From Phoronis australis (Eukaryota > Phoronida > Phoronidae): a DNA stretch of 64,000 nucleotides. The translations under genes and the position numbers were made by a program. Each line of letters begins with the position of its first letter. The stretch's first letter is position 1. Location of the stretch: assembly GCA_002633005.1 (NCBI GenBank), contig NMRA01000667.1:53793-117792 (forward strand), read 5' to 3'. Below the pieces are notes generated by a model that was given only the letters and a program-made list of their open reading frames with translations, was not told the DNA's origin and did no database searches. Positions 26,301-41,300 of the stretch are shown one piece after another.

Positions 26301-29300
26301 TTTATTTAGTCTCATGAAACGAGAGCCGTTCAACAGATTATTTGCACACAGGGTGATTGGAAAGGTGATCAGAAACTTCAATCATCCTTTGACAAATAAA
26401 GATATACAACTTTGATATTTAAACGACAGATGGCCAAACATTTTTAAAGGTAATGGACATTACCAGCACCAATGAAAACGCAATAAATCTTCACATAAAA
26501 AAGAATTCAGTCATGACAAAAGGCATAACTACTGACATTTTTGACACTAAAACTCACCTCAGGCACTGGGTCTGTGAGAAGGGAAGAGATTTTGTCGTGG
26601 GCACTGTCGCGTACCCCACACCACCGCGCTGCATTGTAATTGGCCCACACCTACAGAAGAAAGTAATCTAACATCAGCACTCGAATGCTTATGGAAAGTT
26701 TGACTGAATAAGAGTTGCCATTTTCTAACAATTTATACATTCAATTGTTACATTAAGATAGTATTTCTAGTGCATTGTGAAAGTACCTTATACTTGAGAA
26801 ATGATCAGCTTTTAACTTGCCACTAACTATCTTATAAAACATTAAAATTTTCAGGTTTGCAAAGAACCCCAACGAATGGATGTGCAGGCCCAAATTGCCG
26901 AAGCAAAGGCCCAAAATTTTTGCAAATTGGTGTAACTTCAGAACTGAAGTCAGTTTGGGTCAGCATTAACACAGTTTTTGTGCGTGTCAACTGGGGTTGA
27001 CAATACTGACCCAAATTGACATAAAACTACAATTAGTGTCAATGTGGGGTGTTGTGATGATTTGGGCTAGCACAGAGGTTATCAAAACATGACTTTGGTG
27101 TCTAGACTAGTATTAAGCAGAACGCACCACTGATGGCTATTACGCAATGTTATTTGAAAAGGTTAGCGTTTAATGTTCGTTGCTATATATTTGGTAAAAA
27201 ACACAATTGTGAAGAAACACAGAATTGACGTACACACCTTTCCTAGACAAAGGGCCAGCCACTGTCGCAGGAGAGGGTTAGGGTCATTCAGTTGCTCCAG
27301 ACATATTGCGATCACATTGCCCTGAAGCGCCGCCTCCTGGCCAGCCTGGTAGTTATCCACGATCTTGGCAAGGACGAAAGCAGCCATTGTGCGATGCTCA
27401 CCCTAAACAAAATTGGAAACGACAGGGCACTTGAGTACGAGGTTATTTTTGAGAGAAAAGACAACATTTTGACTGTCCTAAAACTGCTGGACGCGAATGA
27501 ATAAAATGATCAAAATTCAAAATACTTAAAAAAAATCTTAGTATGTTATCAGGGTTTGGAATGACCAATGACAAAAAGAGGAAAAAATTTCCGGTGATTT
27601 AACGTTCCACAAATAAATAGGTTTGTGTGATAGAAATACTGTTTTGTGTTGTAAAATTTAAGTGTCAAAAATAAATGTCTTTGCATGAATAAAGTAAAAA
27701 AAAATATAAAAAATAGACAAAACAACGCAAACTTAAATCAAATAAGAGGAATCCCCTTAAGAGGAAAATTCCATGCCGTGATGCTTTATATTTAAACAAA
27801 TCATGATCTTCGATCCCGATACAAAAAATCTCTAAAGCAGAAAAATTTCATTGGTGTCCCCAGAGAAGTCTGAAACACTAGCAATCAAGTCACAGCTTTG
27901 TGAAAATTTGTAAAGTCTTGTCTAGTTTCAATTCCAAACCAACCAAAAAGGTTTAAAAAACACCATTCGACAACTTTCAATAGCGAGCCAATCATGATCG
28001 CTCAATAAAACAACAAGATTGATGGGATGTTACCTTCACTCATTCACATTGCATGCAAAGATAAGCAATGGCTTAGGAACCGAAATTGAATCTGAAATAA
28101 ACTGCTAATACAACTGCAGATTTGTTCTAAGACAAAACAAAATCACAAACGCTGGTTTTTCTTTCAAAATTGACCTCAGGTATAACAGACAGAAGAAGGA
28201 CGTCTTCGGTGACTTTTTTCCAGTCAGAGAGGCCAAATTTTGTATTAGATAGTGTACCAGTATGGCATTAGTCATGAACAATTAGAAGTGATTTTTGTGC
28301 TGCCTAAAACTTGTTACTGGGAAGGAGAACTACATGAATTTGTTCAAATTTGAATGAAAGATTTTTATATGTCTCAACAACTCAATGACACTTACCGGCA
28401 TGTAGGGGTCAGCTAAAACTGACAGAAAATAGCGATGACCATTGTCTTTCACCAAATCAGCCTGACAAGACTGCAAAACCAAGGTTACAGTTGATTCAAA
28501 AATGAAAACACTGTTCTTAGACTAAGTATATCAATTACCAGGAAAAACATGAATCAGAGGAATTCAGTGTCTTTAAAAAGAGTTTCAAAAGAATTCTTTA
28601 GGTCATGTGTCTGATCAAAAAAACTCCTCAATAGCCGATGATAATTTGTTAAATTTTAAAGATCATTCAGATTTGCTGGTCAAGCTCGAATCCACAAGAA
28701 AAAGCGGAAATATATCAGAAGTCATTTCAACAGTCAAACAGGATATTCTAAAGCCTGTGTACTTTTACAAATTTAAGTAAGACTTACGCTATCAACAGCT
28801 AAAATCTTGGCCCAAATGAAGACTAACAACGGCCGGAGTTCTCTCGCTGAGCTTTGAAGCAACTTTAAAACATATGGGAATATACCCACTGATAATGCCT
28901 GAAAACAAAGATTTAATAATTAAAATTAAGAAGTTACTACAGTACTCTAAAGAAAGATCAGCACACATACTCTGGATTCTAATTTAAATTTTTGGGAACA
29001 AGTTGTGAGGCTGTTAAATTCAGCCGCCACATATAAAAAACCCATGGCCTTAACTCACTCCCAGAAAAAATTGTGGGCTGGACGTCCCATTGCCAATGAT
29101 TAGATTCTGCGTGGTCTCGGTAATCACACCACAGACAGTGTTCACCTCACTTTCCATAAAAAGTCGTGAAATCATTTCATTAGACCAGAGTGACGCCAAA
29201 ATGTTGGAAAAACGATGAAATTTCGTCACACTTTAATAAATGGAAAATACGAAAGATAACCAAGAAATGGTGTTTTTCATTTCTGAAGTTAAAATTCTTA

Positions 29301-32300
29301 GAACTGAGCAATCGAAATTGATTCTAAGGTGATGAAACAATGACGATAATATGCGTCTACTTCAGCCTAATTGCATCGAATGATGCCGATGACTCACCAA
29401 GCTTACAGCCCAAGGCCCGAGATCCAGGAATTTGCCCAGTAAGTCAAGGGCCCGTAGTCGATGTACTTGACTGAGTAGAACCTGAAGGACAAAATGTGAT
29501 GGATAAAACAGATCGTGTTATGCGTTCAATGCCACAGTTCTATTAGATGTCGATGTGGCGGATTGCACGACAAACCGTCCAAGGTAAAACATTTGTTGAC
29601 TTTGAGGATATTGTTCGTAGTAGATATGAAATTAGAATTCCAGAGTTAAACTTGTATTCATAATACCTTCAAACCAGTGAACAACACTTTTCATACTCAG
29701 AACTAAGTATCATTCCAAAATTGCGGCCATAAGTGTTCCCTACAACGTGCTTGAACGCTAGGAAAGATGAAGCGCGCGCTGCATGCAAGCGAGAGATCAA
29801 ACGCCAACCAATCATATGCCAAAACCGAGTCCACGTGGTCAGGCACCCAGAATCACGGTGACACCCATAGTCAAATCATAAACTACATAATGAAATGGCA
29901 ACACAAAAATGTGACAATCGATAAGATTAGGGAATCCGCAACAATCGACATCTTACAGAAACATAACGTCAGGAGCTGTAGAGTGCCAAGACTCTTCACA
30001 AAGGGCCAGCCACAGACAGGCTACATAGTTTTCTAGCTTATTTACTCTTAAAAGGACACCGAACCAGGGTTTGGTGAATTTGCCCAACAATGACTCCATA
30101 ACCTGCGCTTTCCCAGAGAGATGAGCGCATAGCTTACTAAAACTGTTCAGGCTGTCTTACAAGTGTGGATTCCGCAGTTCCAGCCGCACTGCCTTTTCCC
30201 ACATTCGTCCGCTAATTTGCCGGGTCACTTCCAGATTGAGCAAATTTTTGTAAAAAGTTATCGAACTTGCATCAAACCTTTGAAAATCTAGAGCATTTTA
30301 TTGTTCCAAACATTTGAAGTGGCTAAAAACCTGTCTTCCATCACAAAAACTTAATAACTTTTTATTTTGCCCAGTTACCATTACGAAATGTTTGCTTAGT
30401 CAAAATAGATACGATTCTGGGATCGGAATGAACCGACAGTTCATCATTGCTCGAGACACGGCTCAACGAGTTAACTTGCCACAGCTTTACACTTTATTGG
30501 CTGAGCATGATCTCGAGCAATAATGAAATGTCCGTTCCTTGCACGACCAAAAATCACTTCTCAAGTAAAGAAGGAACAAGATAAAACCAATGTTGCTGCT
30601 GTAAATTGGTTTAATCAAAAGTAATGTTCTTCTACGAAGCACAGGTTTATGGATGCTTCACAAATTAAATAGTTGATAGTATAAACTGGGTTTAGTATCC
30701 CTTTAAGGGCAGCACAAAACACAGCGAGGCACTATTACAGATGTTTGTGTGTTCAACAAGAAAAGATCAAGAGGCCAAGATATATATCGAACAGATATTA
30801 ATTTGAAAAAGATGCAATAAATAGACATTTACCATGTTATTTACCCACCTACATTAGAATTGAAAATCGGCAACTTCTCAGATCCCTAGTAAAATAGACG
30901 CTTTTATAACACGGCCATGTTCTTATGAAAGCTTAAGCCAGGTCACATAGTCACTAACTCTCACCTGAAGGACAATGGGTAGCTGCTCCGGCGGGTATCG
31001 CTCAGCGGAACCGTAGGTGAGCCACACTTGGAAGGCGGTGAGTTGCTCGGCGAAGAAGGGGCTGTGAACAAATGCTGCGCCCTGTTTTAGGATTGGGTGA
31101 AGCTGAGAGAGACAGAGATCGAGTGCCAGGTCCCAGGCTTGCCTAAAATACGAGAGCATGAGATTAGAGATTCATCGACCCGTTTGTAGAAATATCTATG
31201 AAAGTATTGTCACAAGATCTAAGAGAAAATAAGAGATGGAAATTTGTCAATAAACAAACAAGCTAAGAAAACTAGTTTAGCGTTATGTAGGACCTTATCG
31301 ACTAATCTGTGTACTTAGCCAAATACTTACAAAACTAATTAAAAGATCTTAACTGAGTAAAAGTGTGTACTTTCTGAAAGTAAAAAGCCATGTACAATTT
31401 GATTTCTGACATTTCACCAATCTGTTATTAATTAGGTCACACCACCATGTCTCTTCAGTAATACTTAGCAAAACAGGAAAGGCAAATCCATAGCAAAACA
31501 ACAGTATCAATGACATGACCAGAAACGCTGATGCAGTTTTCTAAAATGATCATTTTATTTTTGTTTTAAGCAACATTTTGAGTTTTTTAATAAAAATCAT
31601 AAAAAATCTCAGTTCTTGATAGTCTCTCATGCAAAAGTGGAACACTTCAAAAACAATTCCTTGGCATGGTATCAGCCATTTCTGAGATACAATGTTCGAA
31701 ATTAGTCAAGTATGGACATCCTTTTATAGTCTTACACAAGTTTAAAGTAAACTTTGTTAAGACAGGGAAAGAAATCAGAAACTGCAGCGGAATTATATAA
31801 AAATGAAAACCACTGCATCTACTTCAGCATCCGTAGCACCTATAGACCAACTTACCACATAGGGTGCTGGAACGTGGGGGGTAGTTTGGGACAGGAGACA
31901 GGGGTGCAGTTGTACGACCGCATGATCCTCTCCGCTAACAGGAAGTTACGGAATAGACTGGCCACCAAAAGGTCTTGACGGAAAAGCTTCTGGAACAAGT
32001 CTGCAAGGGCCGAATGAGCGACAAGTTGAGGCGACACATTAGAGTAATGAGTGTAAGAATTGAAAACAAATGACTCGGAGGCGTATTCAGAAAAACGCAC
32101 GATACAAAATGAGATAAATGGAAGGACCAGTTAACTTGCTGAGTATAGAGGCTGAAACTGTAGAGCAAAGGCTGAACTCTCAAATGTAGCCAGGGTTACC
32201 CTGTGCAGTGCAATTTCCATCTCTAAACTTTGAAAGGGTCGCTGCTCCAACCTTCAGCATTGAAATAACTTTTAAAGTCATTGTATTGCCAATTTGTAGA

Positions 32301-35300
32301 CATATCATCTGCCTCTGTCATTGACAACATATTTTACATTGTACATTTCAGAGGCTTTGCACATGCAAAACTAAAAAAATTCCGGCAGTGCAAAAAGGAG
32401 AAACAGATGATTTAGTTCGCTTACCTCTGGGTAGAGTATTCCAAGCGATGGTGTCGGTGATGGCTGTGAAGATCCAGTTGAGTTCACCCAGTAATGTGCG
32501 TCGGTCATTCAGCTGACCAGGGATTCTACAACGTGCGTTCATTTATAATTGCCGGTTATGTCTGGAGCTGACACAAGCCTCCAGTACTGAGGTGGAGTAG
32601 CGTACATGTAAAACGCTGGAGAAACTAAGACGTTTGCAGAGTAAGTATCTTCAGTCATACATGATCGCATTACGTGACATATTAGGACAAGAGATATATC
32701 TACTCTTACTGCATAAACCCGATCACTCAATGCCTCATTTTTGGGACTGAATATCGGCCTCATTCCCTTCTGAAAAACATTTTAAAATCACATGTAATTC
32801 CCATAAGGCCCAAAAATAACAGAAAAACCCTCGAGGTTAGAATTGTTTTTAACTGGCGCAGACCCTTGGCTTGAGGTTTTGTTAACTTGGAAATTCCTCT
32901 CTACAAGGTTGTGCCTTACAAGTGTTTACAGCCTCGATTTGGAGAACATCTTTAACGGCTAGCCTATCGCGAGTGAGGGGTCTGCATACGTAGTGCCAGT
33001 CAGTAATGATCATTCATATTAAAACAAATAAAAGTACAAAGGACCTATAACATATTAATATACTGCAAACTTCCTGGCAAGATGAGTTAGATAAAGAATA
33101 ATAGTACAGCCGTCTGGGAAATAACCTTGCGAGGCTAAAGATGGGTTGACATTGCCGTCATTATATTCTGAACGATTTATCTAGAAAAAAATTCAACTTG
33201 CTCAACGTAACAGACAAGTACAACTGACATTGGAGTCGGATGTTAATCTGTGTATGAATAATAACCATCAATTATACAAGATTCGAATAGAATTGATATC
33301 TCAATTCATTTGTTCCTATTCTATTGAAGTGGACCAGTAGAAAACTTACTTCTCAAGAATCTTTTCATCAATGCCTGGAACCAACTTGCTCGTTTTCTGT
33401 ACAACAAACCTAAAAACAAAAAAGTAAGATGGCAGCTGAAATAAACATGTTAACATATAATTTCAAAATTAGACATCATTAGTATTTTTCAGAATTCCAA
33501 AAAATTACTCTTCGTTGACATTCAGCCTTTACTACTGGCAAATCAGAACAGCTCATTGCATTTTAAAATTTTATTCCAAAACTACAAAAAAATAGTGAAA
33601 CTATCTTCCTTCTGGTAACTTTGACATGTGTAAAGCACCTCCATTGTGGAACAACTCAATCGCAAAATAAACGCTTGTGAGCATAAGATTTCACGACCAA
33701 GTAATAAGCATCTATTCCTGAGCAGACGTACCACTTCAATGCGACTTTGATTGGCGTAGTGAGACAGGCAGTGAACAAATCAGCCGGTAGTTCTGGATTC
33801 ATGGGCAGCAGCTCTGCGCTACTGCAGGCTGCAAGCTGGATACAGTTCTTCACAGCAGACGACGGCGTCTCCTGGCCAAGACGACCATTACTCAAGGAAT
33901 TGATCTGTGCACAAAGACGAGACACAATTCATTAAAGATAACACTCACAAGAAAATCAACTTGCGGGGCTTGACACTTAGAATAAAGTCAACTCGCCAAA
34001 TGCGGCCTGTCAAAATTCCCAGGTTGGCAAATGGCAACTGAGCTCACCAAAAGGAAACTATGCATAGCCAAGTTTTCTCTTGAGGCCAAGAGAGCTGCTT
34101 TGAGTTAGTAAAATGCAATTTGTCTGCATCATGGTGTTATGCCTAAGTCCATTCCACAAAGTAAACATCTGGGGTGTCAAGTTTCTCCACAAAGCAGTTT
34201 ATTAGCAGAACGCATTGTGCTTATTCCCAATGCTTATTCTGTGACTTTCACTCTTCAAATTAATGTAACTCCTCTTATAGTTGGGACATTTTTTCATTTG
34301 AAGTTGCTGAAACAATTTCCTTTAGACGAATACAAAAACAACTTAGTCGCGTCTGTGAAAGCACGAATTTAACAGTGTATAGCCACAGCCACATTTGATA
34401 TCCGAGACGTCTCCCGCTGAGGGATCGGACTCAAAATCGGAAGTGCTGACTCCATCCAAGGCTGATTGTTCCCGACCTTAGTATGTGGTGGGCACAAAAT
34501 CCTTTCCTTCACAAATGGCGGTCACTTTAAGAATGTGCGGATTTGACACGATGCATAGTTGGAAACTGAACAATGCGACGTCTGAATGAAAAAATGGTCG
34601 TCTGAGAAAACAGACGATTAGAAAACATCGTTTGAGCATGACTTATGGACAGCCCTGCTGGTTTATGTTGAACAATTCAGACTACAACCTCTTTACTTCC
34701 TGTTGTGATTTGAGTACGTGCTCTGATGTGAGCTAAGCATGCAGATGTACTGACTTCACGAAATGGCGACTTGGGACTGTTACCAGGTCGCCAAACAAAA
34801 TCTGAGGTTGCTCAGTTGACCTGAAGTTCGTTAAATCGAGTCCTGATTTTTAAATGTAACGCACGCACACGTCAGATCTTTGCTTATGAAGCCACTCTCC
34901 ACCAAAATGACCAAATTTTCATTTAAGGTGTTTAATTATAAATCCGGTCTTATAAAATTTGTTCAGTACTTAAGATTGGAGGGGATTCCTGAGCTACGAG
35001 AGAACAAAGAGTTCATACATAACTTCTCAAGACCAGGATCGATAACGTGGCTACCATAGTCATTTTCGGTATTAACAGAATTTGCCGTTACGACAGGAAA
35101 ACGGTATTTTGACTGATTATGTTTGTGCTGTACTGTACATGACTCGTCTCATCCCATGTCCGACTGTTACCTGTTGGTGTTCGGTTTCCCTTTGAGCGGA
35201 GAACTGTTTGAACGAGTCGATGATGATGCCTGCATTCGAGCAGTCGTAGACGTAGATGGACGGACTGCCCATCCAACTCTGCAGGTCGTATACGGACAAG

Positions 35301-38300
35301 GGTATGTACTGGGTGTAGGTCTGGAAACAGCAGAGTGTGCATTATCAATAATAATAACAATAATATAATAACAGCAAGGCTCCCATTTATTTGCGTTTAC
35401 TTTTTCATGAGTTTACATGACATAATTTTCATTTTCTGAGTAATTTTCCCACAAAAATATTTTAGGAACTTTTTGCTAGTGATTGTTGGCAAGTAGAAGT
35501 GAATGAAAGAAGTCAAAATATGACGCGCAAAGTAAGGGTTTCCAATATTCCTCATGCAATTTCCAATCCACAGGTTCTCCAAGAGCTTTGATGCTTTTTC
35601 ATGTTCCAAGCATCAAAACAAATTTTGTCATTTCCAGTTTTCCATGCGTGAGAACCACGTATCAATGGAATGAGTACTGGCCAAATGTCTTGAGGATGGC
35701 ACCAAGATAGCTGCTGTAAAATTCACTTAGCACGGCAGCTGACCACCACTTGCTACCCTGCAGGCGTGTGGGCGTCGCCACCTGGTTTCCATGTTTTCAA
35801 CAGGTCACAATGCAAGCACAGTGGACCAGTGGCTTAAACAAGACCCGTCCAAACTAACAAATTAAGTTTATTTTAACCATTTCCATATTTTTTTTTTAAA
35901 CTGCATTTAACTGCACTGTTATTCGAAATTATCAAAGTGGGTTCTCACTAATGTACAACAATTGCGCAATTAAAGTAACTGCTTTTTGTTCAGTGTAAAA
36001 CCAGAGCAGCTAAATCTTTCTCTGAAATGACACTCGAAACATTGCAATTTTACAAACGCAAAAATCTGAACGATAGAAAACTGTCAAGTTGTACCCTGGC
36101 ACAAGATTTATTTTCCGCAAGACTGTGTGTGAGTAAAGGCCACATTATGTAATAAGCAAACTGATAAATGAAGTTCAAATCAATACACTGTTACATAATG
36201 TCTGTCCACCACACAGCAACAGGCAGCCATCACAGACAAATCCTGATAATGTATGCACATTGTAGTCGGACCACAGAACAATCAATAGTATTTGAGCATT
36301 CGACAAATATTTCAAAATTTATCGACAAATATTTCAACATTTATTGACACAAATTTCAAAATTCATAGAGAGGAAAGCAAATGGTGTGCTGCTACTTTTA
36401 CTAAAACATAAATCCCTGGTTATCCTAGAGCGACATTCTTTAGTGGTTATTCCCATTCCCCTTGTCCTTAACAAAAATAGAAAACGACCTGAACTGCCCC
36501 CATTTAACTGCACCTGTACACTCACTTCTACTGAGAAAACACAATGCCAGACTTGAGCTACTGAACAGTTTGCCTTGCTCATTGAGTTTGCTCAGTAGTA
36601 AAGAAAGCACACATAAGGTGTGGGTCTTTTGCAGGGAGATTTGTTTACTTTACTATTGATTTTCAAGGGAAACAGAAACTGCAACTAACCTTGAAAACTG
36701 TCTACAACATAACCAGGAAGTTCTACTTTTTAGTCAAGATACCATCAAAGTATTTGCTGTCCATCCACTGGATGTCTTACACCGTGGTACAAACCTTGTT
36801 AAAAACCCATATTTCTCCATTGACGGTAGGTCGAGGCACTCCATGCCCACTGTAGTGAAACAGAACTCTTTCTTCCTGAAATACAGAAACACAGAAGATT
36901 TAACATTCTTGAAACATATAAACTCATATGCTTTAGGGTTGGGTACGAAGCCACCAACAGTTTTTCAGAACCAGTCAGGGCTAAGACACACAGACTGCTT
37001 TAAATGCATTAACCGACATAGCTAATGACTCCAAAACACATTTGGTGGAGCTTGAAAAATCATTAGACACATATTGCTCACGAACTCTTTGTGCAACCAA
37101 TGTTTTCACATTGCCACATATAAAATAACTCCTTAGTTGTAGTTAATGAAAATAAAATGCTTAATTTGAACCCAGGTCAAAACCTTAAAATGTCATTTCT
37201 CAATAGAATAATTAGGAATACAGGGGACTGATAACTGCCTCATACCCTCCATGCAATAAATCATGTGAATTTCTGGTCGCATGGTTCAAAAAATTTCCCA
37301 GGGATTAATTACCCCTGACTGGAGTAAAATTCCCCAATCAGAATGCACAGGCACCGTTCCTGTAAGGTGCAATGAGGTACGAGAATAAAATTATTTTCAT
37401 AAAAAATAATACTTAATCTAACCTGTGGCTATGAAATTCTTTAAATTTTATTACTTATTAAAATGACGCAGTAGCACCTGGAGAACAAGAGTTCAAGTTT
37501 CGGAAAACAAGTTCCTACCAGTGTGGAAGATAATCATTCTAGTCGTATTTATTAACAATTCAGTCTGTATTTAAGTTTAACCATGCCACGACCCTAGATG
37601 GTTTGATTTTGTGACAAGCAATCCTATTCCCCTGTGGAAGTATTTTTATAAAACATGCAAACTTACACTCCAATGATTAGAAAATTCCCCTAAAATTTAG
37701 AATTACTTCTGGAGAGTGTTAGGCTTGTGTACTAATTAAGAGCATAGGTATCTATGGTGCTGTAATGACCACAATATTTGCTCAATATAAACAGATTGAT
37801 CACAAAACTAAACATTTGAGTTCAGCTGCTCCCATGCCACCCCAGTGAAGTGAGCTGGTCAAGGACAGCAACGTTGTACTGTCTAGGCACACCGCGCCAT
37901 TTTATGATCTTTATTACAAAAAACACAATGTAGGTAGAAAGCAATTATATCTAGGCACACCGTGGTCATAGTGTTGGGTTTCTATTTAAGAAATGATTAC
38001 TTGTACCTGAGGGATACTGGTTTGAATGCATGGAAATTCAATGGACTAAAAAATTTCATCAAATTCCTGAAAAATGCCCTTCATTGTAATCCGGGCATTC
38101 TTAAACTGGATGGTTGTGAGTGACCTTTTATTCATTCTCATTACTAATCTAAGTTGAAAACATTCATGTGGGGTACATAACTTAACCTCTGTAGGCTTTT
38201 CACACCTTTTGTGTGGTTGACTAACATTCTTTAGGGACCACAAGAATGTTAATCATAATGTCAAAGGTGACTTAGAGAAAACTGAAGTTAGGATGTTATA

Positions 38301-41300
38301 TATAATTCATATTGCCAAAAAAAAAACAGATTTGGCTGGAGAACTAAAATAACTATGATTATGTAAGCGCAATGTGAAAGATTTAGGTAGACACAATTGC
38401 ACATAATCTTCTGAGTTTAGTCTTGGTTGAGTTTCAGGAACATAGTACAAATGAAATCAAAACAAAAGTCATATTTGAGTTGAGAATATTCTTTTATGAC
38501 TTTACGGGCTACCTCTAATGTAAAAAGCTTCACACGATATTTAACTAACTCATTGGCTTTCCTCAAAGGTTTCACAACTGCGTGCGTCTAAAATTGGAGA
38601 TAGGCTAAACTTCGCACATGGGCCTAAATGCACCTACATGGAGTATAAATATTTGCTAAACTTTCATTGCTCAATAACTCCAGGTCATATAGTTTCGCGC
38701 TGCAGTAAGTCGTCAGTTATTTGCACGAACACAAAATGATCAATGCAATGACATTCCAGAGGTTAACAACCTTGCTGCAAATGATCAAAAGTATACACGT
38801 AATTCTATGGCATGCCTACTACACAATGGTGGCAAGAACTAAGTGCACTGATTTTCTAAGAGGATCTTTTAGTCCAGTGTCATTCTTCTCTATATCTGTC
38901 ACCTTTCAAATTTGTGAAAAATTTATCACACCCTTGTGTTGGTGAACTAAGTAACACAGGCAAAGCAGGTTAACTACCAGAACACAAGCCTGACAGCTGA
39001 CCCTTACATAACCACAGCCTAAGCTAATGGAAAACACAATACTCTAGAAGGGAGCAGAGTGATAACCTGCTAGTCCCTAGGAAATAGGTCAAAACAAGTT
39101 CATCTAGTGCAGCCCTGATTATTGACATGCAGTAATACCCCTTGTGCAAATCTATATGCGCTTGCGCGAAATCTTAGTTCCGCTAGAGCATCATGGGATC
39201 GTTTGAGGTTACCGCGTGACTAAGTCTACAGCTGTTGTTCCGTAAATTTGCGAGTCATGGAGAAAAAACTTACAGAGAACGATGTTTTTGGTGCAAAACT
39301 GGATGTGCCGTTTGAGGCAGCAAGTGTCGCTCGACTAAAGCGCTGGCTGAAATGCCGTGGTGCGCAGACTACTGGAAGGAAACCAGTCTTAATTCAACGG
39401 TAAGTACCGGAGTTGTAAGGAATGTAAGGCCTACACTGCGACGTGGTCACAACGTTGAACCACTCGTAATCGGGGCTATGAAGAGCTTTGATTTTTTATT
39501 TGTCACACTTTAGTGTACCCCGATGTTCCTTGTGAGATAAACACAGCAATTAATTATGTCAAGTCCAGTCAAGGGGTATTGTATGTTTTCTTTAGCCGCA
39601 GTGCTGTTCCTATTCAGCCCAGAGNTAAAAGATGCAAACTTACACTCCAATGATTGGAAAATTCCCCTAAAATTCAGAATTACTTCTGGAAAGTGTTAGT
39701 CTTGTATACTATAATCAAGAGCATAGGTATCTATGGTGCTGTAATGACCACAATATTTGGTCAATATAAACAGACTGATCACAAAACCAAACATTTTAGT
39801 TCACATGCTCCCATGCCACCCCAGTACTATTGAAGTGAGCAGGTCAAGGACAAAACGTTGTACAGTCTAGGCACACCGTGACATTTTATAATCTTTATTA
39901 CAAAAAACACAATGTAGGTAGAAAGCACTTATATCTGGGTACACCGTGGTCATAGTGTTGGGTTTCCACTTAAGAAAACCTAAATGATTACTTGAACCTG
40001 AGGGGTACTGGTTTGAATGCATGGAAATTCAATGGACTAAAAAATTTCATCAAATTCTTAAAAAATGCCCTTCATTGTAATCCGCGCATTCTTAAACTGC
40101 ATGGTTGTGAGTGACCTTTTATTCATTCTCAGTAGTAATCTAAGCTGAAAACATTCATGTGGGGTACATAACTTAACCTATGTAAGCTTTTCACACCTTT
40201 TGTGTGGTTGACTAACATTCTGTAGGGACCACAAGAATGTTAATCTTAATGTCAAAGGTGACTTAGAGAAAACTGAAGTTAGGGTGTTTATATATAATTC
40301 ATTATGCCAAAAAAGACCAGATTTGGCTGGAGAACTAAAATAACTATGATTATGTAAGTGCAGTGTGAAAGATTTAGATCGACCCAATTGCACATGATCT
40401 TCTGAGTATGGTCTTGGTTTAGTTTCAGGAACTTGGTACAACTGAAATCAAAACAAAAGTCATATTTGAGTTGAGAATATTCCTTAATGACTTTACGGGC
40501 TACATCTAATGCAAAAAGCTGCACATGACATTTGACTAACTCATTGGCTTTCCTGAAAGGTTTCACCATTGCGAACGTCTAAAATTGGAAATAGGCTAAG
40601 CTTCGCACACGGGCCTAAATGCCCCTACATGGAGTATACATATTTGCTTAACTTTCATTGTTCAATAACTCCAGGTCATACAGTTTTGAGCGAAAGTAAG
40701 TTGCCAGTTATTTGCACAAACACATAACAATCAATGTAATGACACTTCAGAGGTTAACAGCCTTGCTGCAAATGATCAAAAGTATACACAATATTGCAAT
40801 TCCATGGCATCCCTACTATACAATGGTGGCAAGAACTATGTGCACTGATTTTCTAAGAGCATCTTTTAGTCCAGTGTCATTCTCCTCTATATCTGTCACC
40901 TTTCAAATTCGTGAAAAATTTATCACCACACCCTTGTGTTGGTGAACAAAGTGACACAGGCAAAGCAGGTTAACTACCAGAACACAAGCTTGACAGCTGA
41001 CCATTACATAACCACAGCATAAGCTAATGGGAAACACAATACTCTAGAAGGGAGCAGAGTGATAACCTGCTGGTCCCTAGGAAATAGGTCAAAACAAGTT
41101 CATCTAGTGCAGCCCTGATTATTGACATGCAGTAATTGTTTTGTTATGAAATTGCGCCTTAAGTTGTCATACATGGCAGGGTCCTGTAGGACCTCATAGC
41201 CAAGTCTGCATACTGAGGCAAATATGTACAATACAGTTACTATAAAGTTTAACTCAGTAAAACTTTGTAAATGTTTTGAAAGCAGAAAGTCTGTAAAACT

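Larger units (their letters stand above)
37649..41136 (+). repeat. Near-identical 1.5-kb pair, 37649-39136 and 39626-41136, joined at an N
   Basis: The two blocks match along their whole length with scattered substitutions and small indels (for example taggcacaccg and tgtaatccgggcattc against tgtaatccgcgcattc). A single N at 39625 lies just before the second block. After 39136 the first block runs into 488 bases absent from the second. See the findings: these are probably two alleles, not a duplication. Confidence 0.85.
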
